From assembly GCF_900141815.1 (NCBI RefSeq), contig NZ_FQYR01000009.1:28596-92595 (forward strand): a stretch of 64,000 nucleotides of DNA, given 5' to 3'. The notes beneath the pieces were generated by a model. That model was given only the letters and a program-made list of their open reading frames with translations, ran no database searches and was not told the origin of the DNA. The DNA is from Rubritalea squalenifaciens DSM 18772. Lineage in GTDB: Bacteria; Verrucomicrobiota; Verrucomicrobiia; Verrucomicrobiales; Akkermansiaceae. Made by a program: the position numbers and the translations under genes. Of the stretch, positions 7,648-16,382 are shown one piece after another (the stretch's first letter is position 1; every line of letters starts with the position of its first letter).

Positions 7648-10600
7648 CTAGTGCAGAGTCGATGTGTCTACGGCTTTGAGGCGGTAGAAGCGCTGGGTTT
7701 CGGTGATGGGGATGGTGAGTTCCACGCGCTGGTAGCCGTCGCCTAGGTCTGTGGTGGTGGCGCCTGAGGTGTTGAGGGTTTTCCAGCTGGAGAGGTCGTC
7801 GGAATAGTAGAGCCATAGCCGGTAGGCGGATGCGTTGTCGATCGGGCGGACGAAGGTATAGGTGATGCTGTCCGAGCCACTGCCGCTGATGGCGGGCAGG
7901 CGGGTGGCATCTACGGTGATGTTGTTAGGGTCACCGAGGCCGTGGAGGTAGTAGAAGATATTGGCGATGTCGTTGCCGGACATGTCGCTGTTGTCTTCCG
8001 AGCTGTTGCTGGCCAGTCCGTAACGGTCGCGGAAGTACTCGAGGGTGGTTTCGTCGATGTCGGTCACGGTGATGGTGTAGGCGGTGGCTTGGGTGAAGTC
8101 GTCGCTGGTGGTGGCGGTGACGATGACGTGGTAGGTGTTGTTGCCGTCGTCGTCCAGCGGGCTTTCGTAGTCTGGCTCGTCGGAGAAGGAGAGCTCTCCA
8201 GTGTCGGGGTCGATGGTGAAGAAGGCTTTGTCGTCTCCTCCGGTGACATCGTAGGTGACGGTGTCTCCGTCTTCATCCACGGCGGTGACGGTGCCGATGC
8301 TGGTGTTGTTTTCTACGATAGAGTTGTTAGAAATGTTCATGCTGGTGATGCCTTCATCCTGGTTGGTGACGGTGACTTGCAATGTCTTGAGAACGCTTGT
8401 GGCGTTATCTGTAACGCGCACGACCACTTCGTAGACGTTGTCCCCGTCTGCATCTATTGGGTTCTCGTAGTCCGGGGCGGACTTGAAGGCTAGCACGCCC
8501 GTGGTGTAGCCGAGGGTGAAGCGGGAGGAATCGTCGCCAGAGATGGTGAAGTTGAGCGTGCCGCCTTCCGGATCGGTAGCAGTGACGGTGCCGACAGTGG
8601 TTGTGTTCTCCTGGACTTCGTCTACGCTGAGTGCGATGCTCTCTGGTCCCTCGTTCTTGTTGGTGACAGAGATGGAGTAGGAGCGTGACTCGCTGCCGCC
8701 GGAACTGGTGGCGGTGATGGTGATGATGTAGAGGTTGGAGCCTAATTGATCCTGTGGGTCTTCGTAGTCAGGTGCGGTTTTGAAGCTGAGGGCGCCGGTG
8801 TCTTCATCAATGGTGAAGAGTGTTGGGTCAAAACCTCCAGTAATAGCGTAGGTGACGTCGTCCCCATCTTCATCCGTTGCGGTGATGGTGCCTACGCTGG
8901 TGGTGTTTTCCACGATGGTGTCGTTAGAGATAACCATGGAGTTGATTCCCTCGTCTTCATTGGTGACGGAGATGGTGAAGGTCTGTGAGGCGGAGCCGTC
9001 GGTGCCGGTAGCGGTGACGGTGACTTGATAGGTGTTGTCGCTATTGCTGTCTGCCGGGCTCTCATAATCCGGGGCGGTTTTGAATGCGAGTGCGCCTGTG
9101 CCGCTGACGATGGAGAAGAGGCTGCTGTCCGCCCCGCCAGTGATAGCGTAGCTGAGTGAGCCACCGAAGGGCTCGGTGGCGGACACTGTGCCGACGGAGG
9201 TGATGTTCTCCACGATGCTGCTGTTGGATAGGGTGACGTTGGTCGGGTTGTCTGCGAGGGAATTGATGGTGATGGTGAATGTTTTTGTTTCGGAGTCCGC
9301 GTAATCGGTGAATTCCGTATCATCGGAGGCGTAGACGCTGACGGTGGTCGTGCCGTAGGCATTGGTCTTCGGGGTGAAGGTGAGCCTGCCGCTGTTATTG
9401 ATGGAGGGTTGGGTAGAGAAGAGGGAGTTGTTATTGTTGGAAACGGTATAGCCATCGAAGGAATCCTGGGCATCATTGGCGTTGAAATCGTAGGCGAAGT
9501 TGTTCTGGGTGTAAGCGCCGGAGTCCTCGTTGACACTGACGTTGCCAGTGATGGAAAAGGTGGGTGGGTTGGGGGCTTCGATGATGACGGTGCGAATGGC
9601 GAGGGAGCCATTGCCGAATTGATCGATTGCCCAATAGTGGTTCTGGTGTGTGCCAGGGACGCCGTTAGTGACGTTGGTATTGGCGCTTGCGCTGAAGTTG
9701 GTGACGGCGTTTCCGTAGAGGTCGACCGCGCTGTATCCGGGCTCGGTGTAGTTTTCCCCGTAGGCTAGGGTGATACTGCTGGATCCTGATAGAGTGATGG
9801 TAGGGCCGGAGAGGCTGCCGTTGTTTGTGTTGAGTGGTGCGGTGAATGCCACGTTGCCGCTGTTGCGGTCGCTGTTGCGGGTGTAGATGGTTCGGTTGTG
9901 GCTGTAGGAGGAGGTTACGTAGCTGCCACCGCCTCCGCCCGGGCCGTCGCTGGTGCCGTTGTTGCCGCCCGCGCCTCCGCCGGAGTAGCCACCGCCACCG
10001 CCGCCTTTGGCTGTGTGAGCGGTACTGCCGCTGGGGTTTACGTAGCCACCGCCTCCGCTGCCGCAGCCGAAGCCACCGTAGGAGCCGTTGCCTGAGGCTT
10101 GGCCGCCATCGCCACCGCTGCTTTTGCCCATCCTGCCGCTGAATGACCATAGTGATCCGTTGTTGTCTCTGGAGTGCTCTGTGTAGCTGCCGCCGCCGCC
10201 GGAGTCTCCCTGGGTGCTGGTGCCGGCACTGCCGTTGGTGCCGCCGCTGCGGCCACTGCCACCGCCGTCGTCTCCATCGGTGGTGTCATTGGCGTTCTTG
10301 CCGTCAGAGGAGAAGGTGTCGCTGTACACGGTGCTGGCTGCCCCTCCTCCTCCGCCGCCTGCGATGGCGAGGATCTCCCACTCGGCGTCGTCCGTCGGTG
10401 CCTTGTAGAGCACGCCTGTGCCGCCTCCTCCGCCGGAGCCTGCGGCATTGCCGCGGGTCTTGTTCTCTCCCCTGCTGCCGATGATGAAGCGCAATTGGCC
10501 ACCAGGGCGCAGGCAGCCGGGCTCAGTAGGGTGGATGTAGAATTCCGCGATGATCTTCGCGCCGCCACCGCCTTCCGCTGATTTGTCGGAACCCACCGTA

Positions 10601-10833
10601 GCCGTTGCCTTCGCGCGGCCACCATCTCCGCCGCGGATGGAGGTGAAGTTGATCTTGTTCGGCCAGTTTTCAATCGGGATGTTGTAGGTCTCCACGGTGC
10701 CATTGGTGCGGGTGGTGATGCCAGTGACATCGTAGGTTTCTGGGATGTCGCTCTGGTTGTTGTTATATGATTCAGCGAACGCGATGACGCCGGTGATTGC
10801 CAGGGCTGTGGCTGAAAGGAGGCTGATTTTCAT
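7648..10833 (-). CDS. Giant exported glycine-rich / cadherin-repeat surface protein
   Basis: 1061 residues with a signal peptide (MKISLLSATALAITGVIAFA). Domains in order: a glycine-rich region (about 67-330, many GGGGG runs, like the glycine-rich domain of ALK-type proteins); a DUF5011/HYR-like Ig fold (345-420); a cadherin-like domain (425-528); and four tandem cadherin-type repeats of about 99-100 residues (530-629, 630-728, 729-828, 829-927). Each repeat carries SIVEN near its start and a PDYE box followed by a calcium-type DxDGDN segment. A linker (DIANIFYYLHGL) and a C-terminal module with SDDLSSW and RFYRLKA follow. There is no PEP-CTERM tail. The architecture suggests a calcium-rigidified adhesin or matrix protein on the cell surface. 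A candidate ECF promoter lies 20 bases upstream of the start. Confidence 0.85.
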   Translation of the reverse strand: MKISLLSATALAITGVIAFAESYNNNQSDIPETYDVTGITTRTNGTVETYNIPIENWPNKINFTSIRGGDGGRAKATATVGSDKSAEGGGGAKIIAEFYIHPTEPGCLRPGGQLRFIIGSRGENKTRGNAAGSGGGGGTGVLYKAPTDDAEWEILAIAGGGGGGAASTVYSDTFSSDGKNANDTTDGDDGGGSGRSGGTNGSAGTSTQGDSGGGGSYTEHSRDNNGSLWSFSGRMGKSSGGDGGQASGNGSYGGFGCGSGGGGYVNPSGSTAHTAKGGGGGGYSGGGAGGNNGTSDGPGGGGGSYVTSSYSHNRTIYTRNSDRNSGNVAFTAPLNTNNGSLSGPTITLSGSSSITLAYGENYTEPGYSAVDLYGNAVTNFSASANTNVTNGVPGTHQNHYWAIDQFGNGSLAIRTVIIEAPNPPTFSITGNVSVNEDSGAYTQNNFAYDFNANDAQDSFDGYTVSNNNNSLFSTQPSINNSGRLTFTPKTNAYGTTTVSVYASDDTEFTDYADSETKTFTITINSLADNPTNVTLSNSSIVENITSVGTVSATEPFGGSLSYAITGGADSSLFSIVSGTGALAFKTAPDYESPADSNSDNTYQVTVTATGTDGSASQTFTISVTNEDEGINSMVISNDTIVENTTSVGTITATDEDGDDVTYAITGGFDPTLFTIDEDTGALSFKTAPDYEDPQDQLGSNLYIITITATSSGGSESRSYSISVTNKNEGPESIALSVDEVQENTTTVGTVTATDPEGGTLNFTISGDDSSRFTLGYTTGVLAFKSAPDYENPIDADGDNVYEVVVRVTDNATSVLKTLQVTVTNQDEGITSMNISNNSIVENNTSIGTVTAVDEDGDTVTYDVTGGDDKAFFTIDPDTGELSFSDEPDYESPLDDDGNNTYHVIVTATTSDDFTQATAYTITVTDIDETTLEYFRDRYGLASNSSEDNSDMSGNDIANIFYYLHGLGDPNNITVDATRLPAISGSGSDSITYTFVRPIDNASAYRLWLYYSDDLSSWKTLNTSGATTTDLGDGYQRVELTIPITETQRFYRLKAVDTSTLH

Positions 10834-10853
10834 GACGGGTAGCGGGTGATCGT

Positions 10854-10881
10854 CACGGGGTATAGCACGGCGAACCTTAAA
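10854..10881 (-). promoter_or_regulatory. Candidate ECF-sigma promoter upstream of the cadherin-repeat gene
   Basis: Reads TTTAAGGT, then CGTG at positions 24-27 counted from the TTAAG block. The spacing equals that at the sigma factor gene's own upstream region and is one base longer than at two PEP-CTERM genes. Confidence 0.4.
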
Positions 10882-10968
10882 CTGAGATTAATGGGGGCTA
10901 AACTTCTGGAAAGCTATGGAAGAATAGGTTAACCACAGAATTGACGGAAGGCACAGAATGCCTGCTAG

Positions 10969-12045
10969 ATGCGTATGAAGAAGTTCGATGTGATGAATAT
11001 GTGGCGATGCCTGTTGGCCGCCGGAGCATTGCTCGGCCCAGTGGGGTGCGAGGGTGAGGGGCAGAACACGACTGCTGAAGCGCAGGCGAAGAGGGAGCAT
11101 TTTATTTTGGAGATCAAGCGCTTGCAGGCTGGTGTGAAGGGGAGGCCGGGAGTGAAGCGGGAGTTTGCAGCAGTGGAGCCTGAGGAGCTGAGGAACTATG
11201 TGCGTTTTAATCGTTTTCTTTTCTTAATGCCGAAGACGATTAGTTTGGGAGAGACAGAGTATAAGATGGAGACCCTGAAAGTGGAGGGGAGTGAAATGTG
11301 GTTCAAGGCTGGTATCCGCACGGAGCTGGATGAGGAGGGTGTTCAGGTGCAGCAGACGATGAAGGCTCTGGAAGAGGTGTTTAGCACGCGTGAGTTGGGT
11401 GAGATGAACTTGGAGGAACTGGAGAAGAGCTATGAGCAAACCGTGATGAAGAGGTTTCTACTGCTTGGAGATGAGAGTTCTTATGAGATTTATGCGTGCT
11501 CTAACGGAAATGTGGCCTGTGTGTTGAAAGGGTTGTTTGATGACGTCGATAATGCGAATGTGTATATCGATGGAGCGTGGGTTCCGGGGCATATTCCGAA
11601 GGCTAGCCAGGCAGAGAGAGAGGTGTTTTTCAAAATGTTACTGGAGAGTTCGAGTTGCCTGAAAGAGGCGACATGGAGCGAGGATGAATATTGGGAAGTC
11701 TTCATCGAGAAGAAGAAAGCGGATCCAAATTATAAGCCAAAGTCTAATGAGGAGCATTTGAAGGATCTACTCAGTGGCCGTGAATACTGGAAGGGTTTGC
11801 TAGGTGATGATGTGTCCGAGTATTCGGAGATGGATCGTGAGCGGATGAAGAATTTTGATGACGCGATCCAGATGATAAGGAGGGTATTGGAGAAAGAGCG
11901 TAAGGATGATGTGGGGCCTTCCATCGTGCCCGGTGGTTTGCGGAGCGGTGACTACACTATTAGCGATGAGGATGTAGATGAGTTTTTGAGAGAGAGTAGT
12001 CAGCAAGCTCCTGAGACGGTGAAGCCGTTGCCAGATGGGAAGTAA
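10969..12045 (+). CDS. Putative lipoprotein of unknown function
   Basis: 358 residues. The N-terminus has a basic start, a short hydrophobic stretch and a cysteine (LLGPVGC), a plausible but non-ideal lipobox because of the proline. The rest is highly charged and mostly predicted alpha-helical (LEEVFSTRELGEMNLEELEK; MDRERMKNFDDAIQMIRRVL), with a polar C-terminal tail. No known domain recognised. Two small membrane-protein genes follow on the same strand. Confidence 0.6.
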   Translation: MRMKKFDVMNMWRCLLAAGALLGPVGCEGEGQNTTAEAQAKREHFILEIKRLQAGVKGRPGVKREFAAVEPEELRNYVRFNRFLFLMPKTISLGETEYKMETLKVEGSEMWFKAGIRTELDEEGVQVQQTMKALEEVFSTRELGEMNLEELEKSYEQTVMKRFLLLGDESSYEIYACSNGNVACVLKGLFDDVDNANVYIDGAWVPGHIPKASQAEREVFFKMLLESSSCLKEATWSEDEYWEVFIEKKKADPNYKPKSNEEHLKDLLSGREYWKGLLGDDVSEYSEMDRERMKNFDDAIQMIRRVLEKERKDDVGPSIVPGGLRSGDYTISDEDVDEFLRESSQQAPETVKPLPDGK

Positions 12046-12123
12046 GTGGTGAGTGCGTTGAGATTGAGGTGTTTGATACATCTAATAAACCGTAGGGTGG
12101 TAGCGTTCTAAAATGAGACACCG

Positions 12124-12492
12124 ATGCAACTCGTCCTAAAAAATAGCCTGAGGTACTTCTTACTCATAACCGGAGCCTTGTTTCTGATGACGGTTTTGAA
12201 TGTGGTCTTATGGGATTGGGCTGTGGATGGGCGCTTATACCATACAACCGGTCTTTTCCGGGCAGAACTGGAGTTTTTAAATCCGGGATACTGGGTGACC
12301 GCAGACTACGAGCTGGTGGCGGAACTGGGTCTGGAGCGTTCCTTCAAGGACCCGGGCAAGGATCAGGTGCTACAGGGGTGGAGTGATACGAAGCTGCTTG
12401 TGCTCTGGTGGGGAATGGTGCTGGCTTCCATATTCGGTGCGCTGGGTCTGGCATGGTGGCTGGGGCCACGCGGGAGAAAAAGGTCAGCTTAA
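12124..12492 (+). CDS. Small membrane protein, two transmembrane segments
   Basis: 122 residues with one hydrophobic helix near each end (about 10-32 and 93-113) and a polar middle of about 55 residues that should lie outside the membrane. It ends in a basic cluster (GPRGRKRSA), suggesting a cytoplasmic C-terminus. No family recognised. It lies between two other unknown genes on the same strand, with 78-base and 70-base gaps. Confidence 0.55.
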   Translation: MQLVLKNSLRYFLLITGALFLMTVLNVVLWDWAVDGRLYHTTGLFRAELEFLNPGYWVTADYELVAELGLERSFKDPGKDQVLQGWSDTKLLVLWWGMVLASIFGALGLAWWLGPRGRKRSA

Positions 12493-12562
12493 ACACTAGG
12501 GTGGAAGTGCCGTTTGACGATAGATATTGATCCTCTGTGGCTGGGAGTTGTAGTCTCCGGCA

Positions 12563-12976
12563 ATGAATGAGGTTTTCTGGTACTCGATCTATAGCTACGT
12601 TGCCCTGCTGCTAACGCAGGGGGCTTTGTGTCTGGTGAGGAAGAAAAGCGATTTCTGGGCCCGGGCTTATGTGAAGACGGCGCAGCTAACGCATGCGGTT
12701 TTCTGGGTGTTGGTGGCCGCGTACATGGCCTGGACCTTGCGGGGTGCCTACACAGACCTCATGACCGCGATTGAAAAAGGTAACGTGGTTCTGGCCAAGG
12801 CAGAGCTGAAGGAATTTCTCATGGTCACAGGATTTGCCTTCGTGCTGGCCTTCGGGATGTCGATGGTGCTGCAGTCCCATCTGCGCGACCTGTTCAACCG
12901 CAAGCGCCGCACAAGTGGAGCCCCAAGGGGACAGGAACTCCTGGAGGAAGACACGCTCTACGATACTCCTTGTTAG
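12563..12976 (+). CDS. Small membrane protein, three to four transmembrane segments
   Basis: 137 residues. Hydrophobic helices lie at about 5-25, 38-60 and 85-105, and the tail is basic then acidic. No family recognised. It ends 4 bases before the convergent HEAT-like gene, so the two share their 3' ends. Confidence 0.5.
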   Translation: MNEVFWYSIYSYVALLLTQGALCLVRKKSDFWARAYVKTAQLTHAVFWVLVAAYMAWTLRGAYTDLMTAIEKGNVVLAKAELKEFLMVTGFAFVLAFGMSMVLQSHLRDLFNRKRRTSGAPRGQELLEEDTLYDTPC

Positions 12977-12980
12977 GTAT

Positions 12981-13343
12981 TCATCGTTGAAATGGATCCA
13001 GGGCTTTGTTGAAGCGGGAGGATTCGTAGAAGCGGGTGGTGATGAGCTGGAGGGCTTCTTTCTGGTGGGGGAGGAGATTGGTATTGGCGGCTTGCTGGAG
13101 GATGCTCTCTGCCTGATCTAACTGATCTTGGGTAGGGTGGACGTTTTGTTCATCGATGGCGCACATGGCTTCCATGCATGCCTCGTAGCCGTGGCTGACG
13201 GAGATCTCCACGAGCTGCGGGAAATAGGCTGAGCAGTCGAACTTGCCGAGCGCGTAGACGAGGGTGCCGTTGAAGTTGATGTTTTCGGGCTTGGTCGCGG
13301 CGGCAAGCAGCTGGGGGACGAGCTCGCTGAGCTTGCCATCCAT
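12981..13343 (-). CDS. HEAT-repeat-like protein, start uncertain
   Basis: 120 residues from the first ATG, made of short paired helices (SELVPQLLAAATKPENIN; FPQLVEISVSHGYEACMEAM) resembling HEAT repeats, probably a protein-binding scaffold. Convincing coding sequence continues about 30 codons upstream of the ATG in the same frame (TEQLRQDLISDDPLVRNRA), but that stretch holds no ATG, GTG or TTG before the stop at about 13430. Either a rare ATC/CTC-type start is used, the true start is reached through a frameshift, or the gene has lost its beginning. Confidence 0.5.
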   Translation of the reverse strand: MDGKLSELVPQLLAAATKPENINFNGTLVYALGKFDCSAYFPQLVEISVSHGYEACMEAMCAIDEQNVHPTQDQLDQAESILQQAANTNLLPHQKEALQLITTRFYESSRFNKALDPFQR

Positions 13344-13489
13344 GATCTTGAGAGCGGCACGGTTGCGGACGAGAGGATCGTCCGAGATGAGGTCTTGGCG
13401 GAGTTGTTCTGTAGAGAGTTCGATGATTGAGACTTAGAGGTATGGATCAATCTTGTCTAGAAAGAGTTTTTGTTAGGTGGCGGGATAGT

Positions 13490-13519
13490 AAAAACGCCTT
13501 CCGTTTCGGGAAGGCGTTT
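13490..13519 (-). terminator. Terminator of the GH36-like glycosidase gene
   Basis: An 11-bp stem AAACGCCTTCC / GGAAGGCGTTT followed by a T-run on the minus strand, 27 bases past the stop codon. Confidence 0.9.
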
Positions 13520-13545
13520 GAGAGAGAGTAGGGTCTGGCTTTCTA

Positions 13546-16056
13546 TTACTTTGCCGGGATGAGCTCCAGGACGAGGACTTCGAAGGGCTGGAGGGTGAAG
13601 GCTTGTTCGCCGCTGATCCAGTCTTCAGGGAAGTTTTGGTCTGGATAAGCGTTCTTGGCCTTGAAGGTGGTCGCGAATCCTTGCGGGATTTCGAGTTCTT
13701 TGGTTAGGTCGAATACCTTGGTGACTTCTTTGTCCGAGGAATTGCGCAGGGTGATGATGCTTTTCTCCGGTGACCAGGATGCCCAGCCGTAGATGGTTAG
13801 GTCGAGCGGGTTGCCGCCTACCCAGTGGGTGTCCGCGAGGATGCTTTCGTTCTTCTTGGCCCACTTGGCGGCCTCCGCCACCTGGTCCCAGGCTCTTTCG
13901 GTCATCATATCCGGGGTCAGGTAGAGCTCGAGCAAGTTGGCGCCGGTGCCGAAGTAGGAACGTGCGGCGTTCTTGAACTCGCTGCCCGCCTTGGACACTT
14001 TGGCTGCCTGGAAGTGGCGGCCGTGTACTAGCCCGTGGTGCATGACGGAGTTCAGCGGATAGAGTGGGGCGGGCTTAACGAATTTCTCGTAGCAGCCCCA
14101 GTCGCGGAAAGTGAGCCATTGCTCGCGCTCATCGCCGACACCCATCCAGGCGACGTCACCTGTACCAGTGCGCCAGGTGCAGTCGATGTGATTGAGCCAG
14201 AACGGGGATGGCCAGGTGCCTACAGTGACATTGATAAAGAGTTTCGGGTCGTGCTCTTTCAGCTCACTGCCGCAGCGGATGAGTGACATGAAGTGCGGGC
14301 TGACACCGGAGCCGGCTTTGTCCCACTTGTAGTAGTTTACGCCGTGGTCCTTCATAGAGCCGAGGCATTTCTCGTAGAACCACTGGTAGTAGCCAGGCTG
14401 GGAAAGGTCCATGGTGTCCTGGATGAGGCCCATTTTCTTGGCGTGCGCGGTGCGCTCATTGGCACCGGAGTAGCCGCCGAGTGGGGAGATCCAGACGCCG
14501 AGCTTGCTGTCGGCCTTGCGCGCCGCGGCGGAGACTTCGTCGAAGCCGTTCGGAAATTTCTTACGGTTGTATTCCCAGAGTCCGGCATAGAAGTCATCCC
14601 AGCCGTCATCCATGACGAAGGAGTCCACGGTCACGCCGCGTTCTTTGGTGAGTTCGCGGTGGTAGTCTTCGATGACTTTGGTGAAGGTCTCACGGGTAGG
14701 GTTCAGGCCCAGGTCGTACCAGCAGTTGTAGTGCAGCAGCTGGTGGTAGGGGGTGGAGCGCTCACGCTCCATGTAGTAGAGGAAGGCGCGGCGCAGCTGG
14801 TCCTCCGGGTAGGTGCCGGTGACGGCGGTGAAGGTGTAGCGGGAATCCTTGTCCATCGGCAGGGTGCAGGGGAAGCCGCTACGGAAGGTGTCATCGCTAA
14901 AGTAGTTTGCGGTGAAAGGCATTTCCACGCCGAAGAAAAGGGAGTTGGAGGCCACCGGGCTACCCGGCACGGATCCTACCTGACTGGCACCGCTAGCGGT
15001 GCCGCTGGTGAACTGGAGGCCGTGGATGGTGAGGGGCTTGGTGGTAGCCAGGGTGTGGCTCTGGCGGATGTAGTTGGAGCCATCACGCAGTTCGGCCATC
15101 CAGCGGACATGCAGGCCTGAGGCTTCGTGCTTGAGGGTGGCGGTCAGGGTCTGGCCGTCCTTGCTGGTGCTGGCCTTTACCGGGCCGGTGAGGGTGAACT
15201 CTGAGGAGCTGAGATTGCAGTCCAGTGCGGGGCGCGGAGTCTTGTTGATGAGTTGCTCACCTTTGGTGCTGCGGATCGTGAACTGGCCTTTGCTGCGGAT
15301 ATTGACGATGGCGGTGGTGTTGTCCTTGAAAACGAGAGTGATACCTGGGCCCCAGCTGAGACCTTTGTCCGTACCTTTTTTGATCTGGCAGGAAATGATC
15401 GACCAGTCCTTGGTGGACGCGGGGTATTCCGCGAAGGCAAAACTGTTGGCTGCGGCGGTGATGGTGAGCTGCTCGTTGGCGATTTCCAGTTCGGTTCCCG
15501 GGCGCTTGGATTTGAGGATTTCCTCCGGTTTGGAGGTGATGTCGCTGATGTTTCCGTCCTTGGAAAGGATGCGGACTTGCTGGATCTCACAGATGCCAGT
15601 CTCTCCGGCGTCCACATAGTCCTGGTTCTGTCCTTGGCTACTGGTCTTGCCGATGCGGATGGTGGCCAGCTGGGCAGGGTATTCCGCGAGAGAGATGGAA
15701 GTCAGTGTTTCCCAGTTTTTGCCGTCGTTGGAAATGGAGGGGAGGAGATGGGTACCTGACTTGCGGATAGCCAGGTAGATGCGCTCCGGGTCCTGCTGTT
15801 GCGGCTGGGTGGCGATGGCGAAGAGTTCTCCCTGGGGAGAGAAAGTTTCCCCGCTTTGCTTGTTGGTGAAAGTGGCGCCTGTCAGTGTGCCGTCCTTGGT
15901 TGTCCAGGTGGCGCTGAGAACATCGTTCTGCAGGGTATGCTTGTCCCCACTATTTTGGGTAGTGGCCTTGCCGGGGCGCGTCTTGCCCGGGTACGTGGCG
16001 GCAAACGCCGGCAGTGCCAGGGCGCTGGTGAGTATGAGTGCTGTGATTGTGTTCAT
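13546..16056 (-). CDS. Secreted alpha-galactosidase-like glycoside hydrolase (GH36/GH27 clan)
   Basis: 836 residues from an internal ATG that begins a clear signal peptide (MNTITALILTSALALPAFA). The open frame continues 49 codons upstream, but that part contains a terminator-like hairpin and is not needed. The N-terminal half (about 20-420) is beta-rich and galactose-mutarotase/NPCBM-like. The catalytic (beta/alpha)8 barrel follows, with SFVMDDGWDDFYAGLW and the nucleophile in NYYKWDKAG, the KWD motif of the GH36/GH27/GH31 families. The acid/base is probably the Asp in WRTGTGD. The C-terminal domain (about 745-836) is an all-beta cap. The substrate is likely an alpha-linked galactose or GalNAc in host or algal glycans. 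It has its own promoter-like block and terminator. Confidence 0.8.
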   Translation of the reverse strand: MNTITALILTSALALPAFAATYPGKTRPGKATTQNSGDKHTLQNDVLSATWTTKDGTLTGATFTNKQSGETFSPQGELFAIATQPQQQDPERIYLAIRKSGTHLLPSISNDGKNWETLTSISLAEYPAQLATIRIGKTSSQGQNQDYVDAGETGICEIQQVRILSKDGNISDITSKPEEILKSKRPGTELEIANEQLTITAAANSFAFAEYPASTKDWSIISCQIKKGTDKGLSWGPGITLVFKDNTTAIVNIRSKGQFTIRSTKGEQLINKTPRPALDCNLSSSEFTLTGPVKASTSKDGQTLTATLKHEASGLHVRWMAELRDGSNYIRQSHTLATTKPLTIHGLQFTSGTASGASQVGSVPGSPVASNSLFFGVEMPFTANYFSDDTFRSGFPCTLPMDKDSRYTFTAVTGTYPEDQLRRAFLYYMERERSTPYHQLLHYNCWYDLGLNPTRETFTKVIEDYHRELTKERGVTVDSFVMDDGWDDFYAGLWEYNRKKFPNGFDEVSAAARKADSKLGVWISPLGGYSGANERTAHAKKMGLIQDTMDLSQPGYYQWFYEKCLGSMKDHGVNYYKWDKAGSGVSPHFMSLIRCGSELKEHDPKLFINVTVGTWPSPFWLNHIDCTWRTGTGDVAWMGVGDEREQWLTFRDWGCYEKFVKPAPLYPLNSVMHHGLVHGRHFQAAKVSKAGSEFKNAARSYFGTGANLLELYLTPDMMTERAWDQVAEAAKWAKKNESILADTHWVGGNPLDLTIYGWASWSPEKSIITLRNSSDKEVTKVFDLTKELEIPQGFATTFKAKNAYPDQNFPEDWISGEQAFTLQPFEVLVLELIPAK

Positions 16057-16086
16057 GGTCTTAGGTGCTCTTGCTGATGCGTGCGC

Positions 16087-16119
16087 AAAAATCCCACCTT
16101 GGAATGTTAGGTGGGATTT
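16087..16119 (-). terminator. Terminator-like hairpin in the 5' leader of the GH36-like gene
   Basis: An 11-bp perfect stem AAATCCCACCT / AGGTGGGATTT with a 9-base loop, followed on the minus strand by a T-run. It ends 30 bases before the start codon. A second hairpin (CAGCTTC/GAAGCTG, 16160-16177) lies upstream in the same leader. Placement suggests premature termination or attenuation. Confidence 0.6.
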
Positions 16120-16256
16120 CGGCTTGTGCTGTGTGTGATGCTTCAGTGCTGATACGAAGCAGCTTCCGGAGAAGCTGGCTGCGCGGTTGGTTTTCAGGTC
16201 CATTTGCGTGAGGTGGACTTGATCACGGCTGCATTGAGAGAGCGAGAGACATCAAA

Positions 16257-16290
16257 AATACCGGGCATCGCCCAAAACTGACAAAAAGTG
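16257..16290 (-). promoter_or_regulatory. Promoter-like block shared with a distant PEP-CTERM gene
   Basis: 26 of 34 bases are identical, without gaps, to 29452-29485. On the minus strand it reads as GTCAGTTTT, then CCCGGTATT with -35/-10-like spacing (GTCAGT, 16 bases, TATTTT). It lies about 200 bases upstream of the glycosidase start. Confidence 0.5.
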
Positions 16291-16326
16291 TGTGGTTTTC
16301 CGGAGGTGAAGGGGCTGGGTATTACG

Positions 16327-16352
16327 AAAACGCCTTCCTGTGTGGAAGGCGT
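16327..16352 (-). terminator. Terminator of the first PEP-CTERM gene
   Basis: Stem ACGCCTTCC / GGAAGGCGT with a 5-base loop and a following T-run on the minus strand, 30 bases past the stop. Confidence 0.85.
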
Positions 16353-16382
16353 ATGGGGAGGCAGGGGCTTATCAGATAAGGT

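Noticed and set aside
8040..9240. Regularly spaced repeats that might suggest a CRISPR array or tandem-repeat element
   Set aside because: The period is about 300 bases and corresponds to cadherin-type protein repeats inside one reading frame; no short identical repeats with spacers are present.
9846..10581. Plus-strand Cys/Arg-rich and Ala-rich frames opposite the glycine-rich region
   Set aside because: They arise from the GGN codons read backwards; low complexity with no gene features.
13118..13450. 110-codon frame overlapping the HEAT-like gene
   Set aside because: Ser/Pro-rich shadow in another frame starting at TTG; the HEAT-like frame is the one with protein character.
14293..15120. 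275-codon plus-strand frame opposite the GH36-like gene
   Set aside because: Antisense shadow; repetitive Val/Gly/Ala/Glu composition and no recognisable domain.
16057..16203. 49-codon N-terminal extension of the GH36-like protein
   Set aside because: It contains a perfect terminator-like stem-loop and lacks a signal peptide, whereas the internal ATG begins one. The frame probably stays open by chance.
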